A stretch of DNA of 64,000 bases from Fervidibacter canadensis. GTDB taxonomy: Bacteria; Armatimonadota; Fervidibacteria; Fervidibacterales; Fervidibacteraceae. The stretch lies in the NCBI GenBank assembly GCA_041446545.1, contig JBGOEJ010000008.1, forward strand, positions 69,817 to 133,816. Reading direction: 5' to 3'. The notes below the pieces were generated by a model, which saw nothing but the letters and a program-made list of their open reading frames with translations, did not search any database and was not told where the DNA came from. The translations under genes were made by a program, and so were the position numbers. How positions within the stretch are numbered: the first letter of the stretch is position 1; each line of letters opens with the position of its first letter. Below, one piece after another: positions 34,725-42,954 of the stretch.

Positions 34725-35534
34725 TCACAGGGCAAGTTTCCATCTTTCCAACACTTGCCTGACCCATGCTTTGTCTTCTTCGCTCAAAGGTGGCTCTACT
34801 TCCCGACCGTAGTCCAGCATGTAGTCGTAACCCGCCCGATCGTAGACCGTCGTGAATATGCCCTGCAAATCCAACATCACCTCAGGGTCGCCTTCTTTCA
34901 ACGGAATCGGTATCGTCGGCAACGGCTCTCTTATCGTCCACGCAAAACCCAAAGCATAGGGACGCCTCCTAACTTCCGCGATGAGGGCATAGTAGTCGGC
35001 AGCAGGTAAAGGCTCTTTCGTCGGCATCCTCTCTCCGCCCCGAAGCAAGTCCAACTCCACCAAATGTGTCCCGCTCAGCAAAATCGCCTCCCGCTTCTGC
35101 AGATACTCCCGTCGCCCATCGCTGTTTGCCCGCTTGTTGGCAGGCGACAAAACTTCTATGACCGTCACAATCTCTCGGCTCTCTCGGTCTCGGATGGTGA
35201 TGAAGGGCTCTTCCACCCGCTCAGGGATGGGCAAGGGAATGGTGAAAGTTTTCGCCATCACTTCCACGCCGACTTTCTCGGCGACGGCGATGGCAGTCCC
35301 GACGCTTTCCCGTTCTTTGGCGATGGTGACATCGGGGCGGATGGGAGTTGCCGAGGGCGGTTGATGGTCGGTGACGGTTCGTTCCAAGTAAACCCGTCGC
35401 TCCACCGTCACCAAATACTTCGGACGAACCTTCGGCATCAGCGCCGCTGCCAATTCGGGCACAAAGCGGCTGTGAAAGTCGTCCCAAAGTTGCCCTTCAA
35501 TGAAGGGGTCTATGCCGGGAAACGGCGATGGCAT
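34725..35534 (-). CDS. DUF4058 family protein, copy 2
   Basis: 269 residues, identical to copy 1 except for the final eight (ERWKLAL tail). Same SD context (AAAGGAGG). The shared region extends upstream of the start into the promoter-proximal bases, and stops 41 bp before larB. Same family and same unknown function. Confidence 0.85.
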   Translation of the reverse strand: MPSPFPGIDPFIEGQLWDDFHSRFVPELAAALMPKVRPKYLVTVERRVYLERTVTDHQPPSATPIRPDVTIAKERESVGTAIAVAEKVGVEVMAKTFTIPLPIPERVEEPFITIRDRESREIVTVIEVLSPANKRANSDGRREYLQKREAILLSGTHLVELDLLRGGERMPTKEPLPAADYYALIAEVRRRPYALGFAWTIREPLPTIPIPLKEGDPEVMLDLQGIFTTVYDRAGYDYMLDYGREVEPPLSEEDKAWVRQVLERWKLAL

Positions 35535-35550
35535 CATTAACGCCTCCTTT
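34745..35550. repeat. Tandem duplication unit 2 (806 bp)
   Basis: Second copy of the DUF4058 unit, 25 bases after the end of unit 1. Confidence 0.9.
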
Positions 35551-35575
35551 GAGGCTTCAAGAGGTCACTTTCTCG

Positions 35576-36358
35576 TTATCGGGGCGCTATCGCTCCTTTT
35601 GCCATCCGCCCGATGAGGGCGGCTAAGTAACCTGCTCCGAAGCCGTTGTCAATGTTGACGACGGCGATGCCGGGGGCGCAAGCGTTGAGCATCGTTAGCA
35701 GTGCCGAGAGCCCATGAAAACTGGCGCCATAGCCGACGCTGGTAGGGACGGCGATGACGGGTTGCCACATCAATCCTGCCACGACGCTGGGCAGCGCTCC
35801 TTCCATCCCTGCCACGACGATGAGGACATCCGCTCGTTCCAAAACCGCTTTGTGCTCCAAGAGCCGATGGATGCCTGCCACGCCGACATCTACAAGGCGG
35901 CTGACTTGACAACCCGCATATTCCGCCGTCAGCGCCGCTTCTTCAGCGACGGGCAAATCGGCGGTGCCTGCGCACAAGACGGCGATGTGGGGTTGGCGGT
36001 CGGGAGGCAAGGGGGTTGGCTCTTTTCCTTCTACGGCAATCAACCGAGCCAACTCATGATAGCGAGCCTGCGGGACAGTTTGCTGAACGGCTTCAAAATG
36101 GGCAGGCGATGCTTTGGTCGCCAAAACTGTCACGCCCGTTTGCGCCATCGCCGCCACGATCTTTTGCACTTGCTCTGGGGTTTTGTGCAGGCAGTAGACG
36201 GCTTCTGGGAAACCCCGCCGAAGCAACCGATGGTGGTCAATTTTGGCGAACCCTAACTCCTCAAAGGGCAATGCCCGCAATTGTTGAAGGGCTTCTTCCA
36301 CGCTCAGTTCGCCCGACTGAACCCGTTGCAACACTTGACGCAAGCGCTGGAGCAACAT
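35576..36358 (-). CDS. larB: LarB-like nickel-pincer cofactor biosynthesis protein
   Basis: 260 residues. The C-terminal half is the AIR-carboxylase-like fold with VLCAGTADLPVAEEAALTAEYAG, GVAGIHRLLE, VVAGMEGALPSVVAGL and SVGYGASFHGLSALLTMLN, the LarB pattern; the N-terminus is the LarB-specific helical part. LarB carboxylates and hydrolyses nicotinic acid adenine dinucleotide for the nickel-pincer cofactor of lactate racemase and relatives. larC and larE are not in this window. Start: ATG behind GGCGGTGAT. Confidence 0.88.
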   Translation of the reverse strand: MLLQRLRQVLQRVQSGELSVEEALQQLRALPFEELGFAKIDHHRLLRRGFPEAVYCLHKTPEQVQKIVAAMAQTGVTVLATKASPAHFEAVQQTVPQARYHELARLIAVEGKEPTPLPPDRQPHIAVLCAGTADLPVAEEAALTAEYAGCQVSRLVDVGVAGIHRLLEHKAVLERADVLIVVAGMEGALPSVVAGLMWQPVIAVPTSVGYGASFHGLSALLTMLNACAPGIAVVNIDNGFGAGYLAALIGRMAKGAIAPR

Positions 36359-36431
36359 CGCTATCACCGCCAGAAAGTTTGCGGCAAAAGGACAGAGCCG
36401 TTTGCCCTTGCGTCTAACGGAGCGGCAGGCA

Positions 36432-36455
36432 AAACTTTTCCCGACCAAAAAGTTT
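36432..36455. promoter_or_regulatory. AT-rich inverted repeat between larB and a secreted-protein gene
   Basis: AAACTTTT-N8-AAAAGTTT in the divergent region; the only AT-rich palindrome there. A candidate operator, or simply hairpin DNA. Confidence 0.35.
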
Positions 36456-36477
36456 CCCTTCAGGCAGGTGAGACGGG

Positions 36478-37440
36478 ATGCGCCGACATCTTTGGAGTGT
36501 CGTGCTCTTTTGCCTGATGAGTCATGCCCTTGCCCAACAGCCGAAGGAAGTCACCTTGCGGCTGCGTTATGCGCCAGGACAAACGCTCCTTTACGACATC
36601 GGCTTGGATGGCAAGGTCACCGTCATCAGCGAAATCGGCGTCGCCACAGATTTGCAGTTTCAAGGGAAGTTGAAGCAGGAGCAACAAGTGGAGGAAGTCG
36701 CCGACGATGGCACTGCCACTTTGCTGGTCACTGTCAACGGGATGGTGCAAGTGAGCATGGGAGGCAACCCAGCCCCTGGCACACCCGCCTCGCAACAAAG
36801 CAATGAGATGACCATCCCTGCGACGAAATGGCGGCTGAAAATTGCTCCCAACGGTCGCATCGTAGAAATGAAGCCCGTGACCGCAGAGAAGGCAAGTGAC
36901 GGCAAGGAGAAAATAACGCCCCAACCCTTTTTGCAAGACCCCTTTCAAGCCCTGACTTTGGGGGCAGGGGCGATGAGTTTGTTGCCAGCGATTTTGCCTG
37001 ACAAGCCTGTCAAAGTCGGCGACTCTTGGGACTTGACCGCCAATGCGCCGTTGCCAATGGGTGGTGGTCGCATCCCTGTCGCTTTGAAAGGGTCGGGCAA
37101 GTTGCTCGCCCTTCAACAGGAGGACAACCGACCTGTCGCCATCACTGAGATGCGGCTGGAAGTGCCCGAACTGGGCGATGCGATCGTCAAGGCGATGCCG
37201 TTGAAAGAGATGGGCATTGATATGCAGGCAAAAGGTGGGACGAAAACCGTCGGCAAACATTGGCTGGACTTGTCTCAAGGGTTGCTGATGCGCAGCGAAG
37301 TGACGACAGAAACGCAAATGTTCACCCTCATCCGCATGCCCGAAAACGCTGGGGGCGGCGTCATGAGCCTGCAATCCCGCACGACAATCAAGACGACGAT
37401 GCGCTTAGTGGAAGTGAGGGCGGTGACCTCACGCCAGTAA
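36478..37440 (+). CDS. Secreted hypothetical protein
   Basis: 320 residues. A Sec signal peptide (MRRHLWSVVLFCLMSHALAQ) precedes a beta-rich protein with KPVKVGDSWDL and repeated TEMRLEVPELG-type strands. I do not recognise a family with certainty; it resembles secreted DUF6263-type proteins. The next gene, 18 bp away, has a similar VRVGDAW block, so the two are probably diverged paralogues. It starts a plus-strand run ending at 42461. Confidence 0.6.
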   Translation: MRRHLWSVVLFCLMSHALAQQPKEVTLRLRYAPGQTLLYDIGLDGKVTVISEIGVATDLQFQGKLKQEQQVEEVADDGTATLLVTVNGMVQVSMGGNPAPGTPASQQSNEMTIPATKWRLKIAPNGRIVEMKPVTAEKASDGKEKITPQPFLQDPFQALTLGAGAMSLLPAILPDKPVKVGDSWDLTANAPLPMGGGRIPVALKGSGKLLALQQEDNRPVAITEMRLEVPELGDAIVKAMPLKEMGIDMQAKGGTKTVGKHWLDLSQGLLMRSEVTTETQMFTLIRMPENAGGGVMSLQSRTTIKTTMRLVEVRAVTSRQ

Positions 37441-37458
37441 CCTGTAAAGAAGGTGGCA

Positions 37459-38382
37459 ATGTTGAAGCGGTGTGGCGCCCTTTTTTTGACGCTGCTCGCC
37501 GTCGGGTCAATAGCCCAGTCGCCTCCCATCCTTCCGTCGTATCGTCCCGCCTCGGGGCGCACTTCCCCTTACCGCTTGTTGATCAACGGGACAGTGCAGG
37601 TGGAGTTGGGAGGTGTCGCAGGGTTCGCCCACTTTGCGGCGACGGTGGACATAGAGCAACGATGGCAAAGTTTGGGCGAGCGGTTGGGTTGTGCTTTGAC
37701 GGTCAAAGGAGGCACGCTGCGTCTTTTCTCACCCGCTGGCGAACAAACGCAAAAATTGGGGCGCATCACTTTGCTGTTCGTCACGACACCTTTCGGCGAA
37801 CTGACGGAGGTGCGCAGCGGTCGCGCTCAGTCGCTGGAGGAGTTGACGGCGGAGTGGGATTTGCTGGCGACGGCGTTGGCAAGTTTGCTGGTTCCTTTTC
37901 CGACCTCAGGGGTTCGGGTCGGCGACGCATGGCAGGGAAGCCATCGCTTGGGCGACCAGTTAGCGCTGGCGACGGTGCAATGCGTGGAAGCGGTGCCGCA
38001 ACAATCGGCGGTAAAGTTGCGATTGCGTTACACCTTGCCTTTGGACACTTTCGTTGACCCGCAGGTGCGAGCCCTCTGGCGCTTGACAGCCCGCTATGCA
38101 GCGGAAAGCGAAGTCCTTTTCAGTGTCGCTGAAGGGCGAACTTTGCGGGCATCGGGCAACATCCGCTTAGAGTCGTCTTGGCAATTGCCCAACCCTCCGC
38201 CATCCACCCAACCACCTTCCCAGCAACCTGACCAACCGACACCATCCGACCCATCATCCCAACCTGACTCATCGCCGAATGCGCCTTCGGAAGGCGGCGT
38301 TTCTTCGCCGTCTTCGTCCCTTCCCTCATTCGCCTTCCAATTGCGGGTAGATGCCCGCTTTGACTTGCTGCCCTCTCGCTGA
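37459..38382 (+). CDS. Secreted hypothetical protein, possible paralogue of the preceding gene
   Basis: 307 residues. Signal peptide MLKRCGALFLTLLAVGSIAQ; beta-rich core with GVRVGDAWQGSHRLG matching the preceding gene's KVGDSWDL; a Pro/Ser/Gln-rich linker of about 50 residues near residues 245-290, and a short beta tail. The linker looks like a surface spacer. No catalytic site. The ATG follows AGAAGGTGG. Confidence 0.55.
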   Translation: MLKRCGALFLTLLAVGSIAQSPPILPSYRPASGRTSPYRLLINGTVQVELGGVAGFAHFAATVDIEQRWQSLGERLGCALTVKGGTLRLFSPAGEQTQKLGRITLLFVTTPFGELTEVRSGRAQSLEELTAEWDLLATALASLLVPFPTSGVRVGDAWQGSHRLGDQLALATVQCVEAVPQQSAVKLRLRYTLPLDTFVDPQVRALWRLTARYAAESEVLFSVAEGRTLRASGNIRLESSWQLPNPPPSTQPPSQQPDQPTPSDPSSQPDSSPNAPSEGGVSSPSSSLPSFAFQLRVDARFDLLPSR

Positions 38383-38403
38383 CGGTTCATCGGGAGGGAG
38401 GCG

Positions 38404-39198
38404 ATGACGATGGAGATGGTTGGGGCGTTTGCGACGGCATTTGAGATGGGCATTCGCTTGGCAGCCTTGGTGTTAGTGGTCGCTTTCGTCGGTGCCGCCA
38501 TCGCCGGTCGCATCATAGAGGGCGAATTGACGGGAAGTCACGCCGCCATCGCTTTGCTGTTCATCGCCGCTTTGCTTGTCGGCGTCGTTTTGCTTTGGGA
38601 TAGCCCATTAGTGTTCGCCCTATTTTTGGTGGCAGCGGGTTTGGCGGCGTTATGGTGGTTGGCGCAAGGGGCGGCAGAGCGGCAACTTGTCCGTCAACTC
38701 CGTGCCGAAGAGGAAGCCCGCTATAAAGCCACCATTGAACGCGACCCCCAAAACGCAGCGGCATGGAGCGCCCTCGGCGACCTTTACTTGGAAGCGAAGC
38801 GTTACGACGATGCCATCGCTTGTTACGAACGCGCCGTGCAAATCATGCCCACTGCCACCGAAGAGAAGCGAAAACTGCGTCGGGCACAGCAACTCAAAGA
38901 AGAAGTCCAACGAACCCAACGCGTTTGCCCGCAATGTCGCTTGCCCCTTCCTTTGCTCGCCATCACTTGTCCGCAATGTGGCGAGGAGGTGAGCGCACCT
39001 GTTTGGGTTTACTTGCTAATGGCGGGGCGAGATCGGGAGGCGCTGCGGCGCACTTTCCTCGCTTTCCTTTTTGCCTTCCCTCTCGTGACGCTCTGGCTGA
39101 TGTTGTTTTTCGCCCTGAACCTTCTCGGTCGTGCTCTTTTGGTGCTCTCCACCCTTGCCGCCGCCCTCATCGTTTTGATGATGGAACTGCGAAGTTAA
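38404..39198 (+). CDS. Membrane protein with TPR and zinc-ribbon
   Basis: 264 residues. Four N-terminal hydrophobic segments, a TPR-like pair (DPQNAAAWSALGDLYLEAKRYDDAIACYERAVQIMP), then two CPQC motifs (CPQCRLPLPLLAITCPQCG) forming a zinc ribbon, and C-terminal membrane helices (FLFAFPLVTLWLMLFFAL). A scaffold-like membrane protein, family not recognised. SD GGAGGGAGGCG. It sits 21 bp after the secreted-protein pair. Confidence 0.6.
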   Translation: MTMEMVGAFATAFEMGIRLAALVLVVAFVGAAIAGRIIEGELTGSHAAIALLFIAALLVGVVLLWDSPLVFALFLVAAGLAALWWLAQGAAERQLVRQLRAEEEARYKATIERDPQNAAAWSALGDLYLEAKRYDDAIACYERAVQIMPTATEEKRKLRRAQQLKEEVQRTQRVCPQCRLPLPLLAITCPQCGEEVSAPVWVYLLMAGRDREALRRTFLAFLFAFPLVTLWLMLFFALNLLGRALLVLSTLAAALIVLMMELRS

Positions 39199-39252
39199 TA
39201 AGAGGCTTATCCGCCGTTGCCAAGCCTTTTCGGCGATGCCACAATGTTGGCA

Positions 39253-39288
39253 ACCGAAGCGGGAATGACAGCCTCATCCCGCTTCGGT
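39253..39288. promoter_or_regulatory. 12-bp perfect inverted repeat, possible terminator or operator
   Basis: Arms ACCGAAGCGGGA (39253-39264) and TCCCGCTTCGGT (39277-39288), loop of 12 bases. No T-run follows. It sits in the 128-bp gap between the zinc-ribbon membrane protein and the next gene. Confidence 0.6.
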
Positions 39289-39326
39289 ATGACTGTGCCG
39301 CGTTGGCGGCGGAAGGAGCGAGAAGG

Positions 39327-40175
39327 ATGTCCGTGCCAAAGGAAGCCGTAGACACCGTTTGGGCGTTTTTTGACGCTTTGATGGAAGATGACGAAGACGC
39401 CCTCGTCGCCACCTTAGACCCCGACAGCGATGCCGCCCTGTTTTACGAACTGTTTGGCGAGGCGGCTTTGTATGCTGCCTCGGCGGCGTTGCGTGGTCCC
39501 TGCGTCGTCCGATTAACGCGGGCATTAGTGTTGGGCGACGATGTGTGGCTGGAAGGCGAACAAGTGACGCAGGACACCCGTGAACCCATCGGGCATGTCG
39601 TCTTTCGCATGCGCCCATCTAATGGCGGATGGAAAATCGCCGAAATTGCCCCTTGGCACTTGGAAGCCGTTCACTACCTCAGTGACCGTCCCGACCCACA
39701 AAGCGATGTCGCCGTCGGCATCTACTTGACCTCTTATGGCTTGCAGGTCTCCCCGACGGCGCAACTGGACGGTGTGGAGCAAATTTTGATCGGGACGATG
39801 CAGCAGGAATACTACCCGCTCCCTTCCATCACTCGCGCCGTGCGGATGTGGCGGGATTTTCGCAAGAGCGGCGAATTAGCCGCCCACACCGAAGCCGCTT
39901 GGGCGGCGGCTGTCCATCGCGCCATAGACCGCATGGCGCTGGTGGAAGAGCCGTTGGAGCAAATTGCCCTGCTTTACAGCGTCCCGTTGGAAGGGGTCGC
40001 CGATGCTTACAACCGCTTGGTGCGCCACTTGGGGTTGACTTTCTTTGACGCTCGCTATTCGCCCATCCCTGACCCTGGCGAATTGCTGCGGCAAGCGAAG
40101 GCGGCAGGGATGGAAGTCAGCGACGAAGCCATCCCTCCCAGCAACCAACCGTTGCCCGAAGAGTTGGGACGGTGA
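39327..40175 (+). CDS. Hypothetical protein with NTF2-like N-terminus
   Basis: 282 residues from an ATG behind GGAAGGAG. Residues 1-105 look like an NTF2/SnoaL-type fold (AVDTVWAFFDALMEDDEDALVATL, with a final WKIAEIAPWHLEAV strand), a common ligand-binding or scaffold fold. The C-terminal part is helical. No signal peptide. The upstream open frame is probably not coding. Twelve bases separate it from the glycoside hydrolase gene, so co-expression is likely. Confidence 0.55.
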   Translation: MSVPKEAVDTVWAFFDALMEDDEDALVATLDPDSDAALFYELFGEAALYAASAALRGPCVVRLTRALVLGDDVWLEGEQVTQDTREPIGHVVFRMRPSNGGWKIAEIAPWHLEAVHYLSDRPDPQSDVAVGIYLTSYGLQVSPTAQLDGVEQILIGTMQQEYYPLPSITRAVRMWRDFRKSGELAAHTEAAWAAAVHRAIDRMALVEEPLEQIALLYSVPLEGVADAYNRLVRHLGLTFFDARYSPIPDPGELLRQAKAAGMEVSDEAIPPSNQPLPEELGR

Positions 40176-40187
40176 CGACGGACAGCG

Positions 40188-42461
40188 ATGATGGCTCGGT
40201 GGCGTTGGGGGATGGGGCTTTGGTTGATGGGGCTTTGGTTGATGGGGATGGCGACGATGGCGGCGGCGCAACGACCAAACTTAGCCCTTCAACGCGTTGC
40301 GCCCAACGCATCCCAAGTGTGCCGCTACGAAACTTTGCAGGTGCGGGTGGAAGTCGTCGCCGATTACGACAACCCTTTTGACCCGACGCAAATCCGCATA
40401 GACGGCGAGTTTTTGACGCCTTCAGGGAAACGCTTGCTCGTCCCCGGCTTTTTCACGCAGGACTTTGAACGCGTTTCGCCCGACGGCACTTCCTTGCGCC
40501 CTGTCGGCGCACCTTCCTTTGCTGTCCGCTTCACTCCGACAGAATTGGGCACTTATCGCTACCGCATCGTCGCAACGGGACAAGGGAAGCGGCAAGTGAC
40601 ATCCCAGTGGTTGACGCTGAAAGTTTCGCCCAACCCGTCAGCGAAGGGATTTGTGCGGCGGGGCAAGTTTTGGCACTTGCGATTTGACGACGGCACGCCT
40701 TTCGTCCCCGTCGGCTTGAATGTTTGCTGGTCAAGCAACAACTTGAGTGCCTACGAACGCTGGTTTTCGGCGATGAAGCAGAACGGCGCCAACTTCGCCC
40801 GCATCTGGCTCGTCCGTTGGAACATGGGCTTGGAGTGGACGAGAGGCGACGGCAACGGCATGTATCAAGGCATCGGGCGTTACGCCTTAGACAACGCTTG
40901 GCGCATTGACGAACTGCTGCGCCTCGCCGAAGGCAACGGCATTTACCTGATGCTTTGCCTCGGCTATCACGGCGAACTTGCTGACCGCCAACTTTACTTC
41001 GGCGAACAGGCGTGGGACAAAAATCCTTACAACCGCAAAAACGGCGGACCGTGCGACAAGCCCGCCGATTTCTGGACAAATCCCGAAGCCAAGCGCCTTT
41101 ACAAGCAACGCTTGCGCTACCTCATCGCCCGCTACGCCCATAGCCCGAATGTGTTGGCGTTTGAGTTTTGGAACGAAGTCCATGCGCCTGCCGATTGGGT
41201 GAAAGAGATGGCGCAATTCGTCCGAAGCGTGGACATTTACGGTCACTTGCTGACGACGACTTATGGCGACGATGCCGTCTGGCAATTGCCCGAGATGGAC
41301 TTTGCCCAAACGCATTGGTATGGCGATGGCAGCCAACGGGATTGCACGATGACCGTCGTGAATTTGCATCGTCAGCACATGGAGCGTTACCGCAAGCCAT
41401 TTTTGCTGGGTGAGTTTGGGATTGACTGGCGGACGCCTGACCTCACTTACGACCCGAAGGGCAATGCCCTTCATTGGCACAACGGCATGTGGGCATCGCT
41501 GATGGGCGGTGGGATGGGAACGGCTTGCGTTTGGTGGTGGGACAACTACATTGACCGCCTCAACCTTTGGCATCACTTCCGCCCTGTCGCCGATTTTGTT
41601 CGGTTGGTCGGGAAAGCGTGGGCGCAAAATTGGCGTCCCGTTCAAATTTCCGAACCGACCCTGAGCGAACAACCCGACCCACCCTTTGGCGACTTGCTTT
41701 TCACTCCCACTTTGGGTTGGCAGCGCCCGACGGGCGACACCTTTACGCTCCATCGCAGGGGTAAAGTGGACGGCAACGGAGAGACAAGCGTTTTCCTCTT
41801 TTCGCCCAGCAAGCCCGACTTTTATCGCCCGCCCAAGTTCGTCGTGGACTTCCCGCAGGATGGCATGCTGGCGTTGCGGGTCGGCACGGTTTCGTCGGGC
41901 GCTTTGCTCATCGTGCGGGTGGATGGCAAGGAAGTTTGGCGACAGGCACTCCCTGAAGGGACGGAGCGCCAAGACGAACAGGGACGAACTTACCGAGAAG
42001 GCAGTTACCGCGAGCGGCGCTGGAATGCCACTTGGCACAAGTGGGATTACCTTTACGACCGCGAGTTTCTCGTGCCTATCCCGAAAGGCAAGCACATCGT
42101 GGAAGTGGACAATCGCGGCGTTGATTGGTGCACCATCACCCATTTTCGCTTTTCGCCCTACCGTGACCGGCGCTTTGCCGAGGTGGACATCGTTGGCATG
42201 CAAACGGAAACGATGGCGTTGGTCTGGGTGCACCATCAAGGGAGCAACTTCCAAACGGCAAGGGAAGGCAAAATGCCTGAACCCATCCGCCATTTGCGTT
42301 TCGCCCTCAAAGGACTTCGGGACGGTCGCTACCGCCTCCTCTTTTGGGACACTTGGCAAGGAAAGGTCATCAACGAGGGGCAAGGCATTGCCCGAAAGGG
42401 CGAATTGCCGTTGCGATTGGAGACGCTGACCAACGATATGGCGGTGTGGGTTCGCCCGTAA
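40188..42461 (+). CDS. Secreted glycoside hydrolase, cellulase-superfamily (DUF5060 plus GH5-like)
   Basis: 757 residues. Signal peptide (with a tandem MGLWL repeat), an N-terminal beta domain like DUF5060 (VCRYETLQVRVEVVADYDNPFDP, ...TELGTYRYRIVATGQGKR), a TIM-barrel domain with GQNGANFARIWLVRW-type strands, a likely acid/base Glu in FEFWNEV near residue 330, and a nucleophile-like Glu in LLGEFGIDW near 409. The C-terminal 250 residues are beta-rich. This layout is typical of DUF4038/DUF5060 putative glycosidases. It probably acts on plant polysaccharide outside the cytoplasm. Confidence 0.75.
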   Translation: MMARWRWGMGLWLMGLWLMGMATMAAAQRPNLALQRVAPNASQVCRYETLQVRVEVVADYDNPFDPTQIRIDGEFLTPSGKRLLVPGFFTQDFERVSPDGTSLRPVGAPSFAVRFTPTELGTYRYRIVATGQGKRQVTSQWLTLKVSPNPSAKGFVRRGKFWHLRFDDGTPFVPVGLNVCWSSNNLSAYERWFSAMKQNGANFARIWLVRWNMGLEWTRGDGNGMYQGIGRYALDNAWRIDELLRLAEGNGIYLMLCLGYHGELADRQLYFGEQAWDKNPYNRKNGGPCDKPADFWTNPEAKRLYKQRLRYLIARYAHSPNVLAFEFWNEVHAPADWVKEMAQFVRSVDIYGHLLTTTYGDDAVWQLPEMDFAQTHWYGDGSQRDCTMTVVNLHRQHMERYRKPFLLGEFGIDWRTPDLTYDPKGNALHWHNGMWASLMGGGMGTACVWWWDNYIDRLNLWHHFRPVADFVRLVGKAWAQNWRPVQISEPTLSEQPDPPFGDLLFTPTLGWQRPTGDTFTLHRRGKVDGNGETSVFLFSPSKPDFYRPPKFVVDFPQDGMLALRVGTVSSGALLIVRVDGKEVWRQALPEGTERQDEQGRTYREGSYRERRWNATWHKWDYLYDREFLVPIPKGKHIVEVDNRGVDWCTITHFRFSPYRDRRFAEVDIVGMQTETMALVWVHHQGSNFQTAREGKMPEPIRHLRFALKGLRDGRYRLLFWDTWQGKVINEGQGIARKGELPLRLETLTNDMAVWVRP

Positions 42462-42465
42462 CTTG

Positions 42466-42882
42466 TCAAGGGTTGCCCGCTAACGGTCTGCCCTTGACAA
42501 TCACTTCCGCCAACCGCTCATCTCGGTCATCGCCGTCCCAGACGCTGATGATGAGGGCATAACGCTTGTCGTCGGGGTCATTGTTGGGGGGCAAAGTGAC
42601 TTCGCCCTTCCATCGCTTCTTTTCCAAATCAAGGGCACTGACCTCGGACAAGCGGACGGTAAACAGGACAAAGACTTGCTCGTCCAACTTTCGGATGACC
42701 TTCACCTCCGCTCCATCGCCTTTCGTCGCCTCTACTTCCACTTGCACTTGCCCACCTTCTGGGGGCAACTCGGTGGGCACGGCGCGAAAGGCAAGGAGGC
42801 GGAATTGGCGGAAGGGATTACCCGAACAACCCAGCAACAACGCAAGGATGAGACCGCCCATCAAGATGCCTTTTCGGGTCAT
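42466..42882 (-). CDS. Small lipoprotein
   Basis: 138 residues. Lipobox LALLLGC (Cys about 19). The mature part is a short Ig-like beta sandwich (VQVEVEATKGDGAEVKVIRKL). SD GAGGTGA. No family is named. It is convergent with the glycoside hydrolase gene at 4 bp. Confidence 0.6.
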   Translation of the reverse strand: MTRKGILMGGLILALLLGCSGNPFRQFRLLAFRAVPTELPPEGGQVQVEVEATKGDGAEVKVIRKLDEQVFVLFTVRLSEVSALDLEKKRWKGEVTLPPNNDPDDKRYALIISVWDGDDRDERLAEVIVKGRPLAGNP

Positions 42883-42954
42883 GAGCGGTCACCTCGTCAG
42901 TCATTTTCACCCGCCACCTCATTTGCCTAAAGACACAGACGCTTTCGCACCTGT

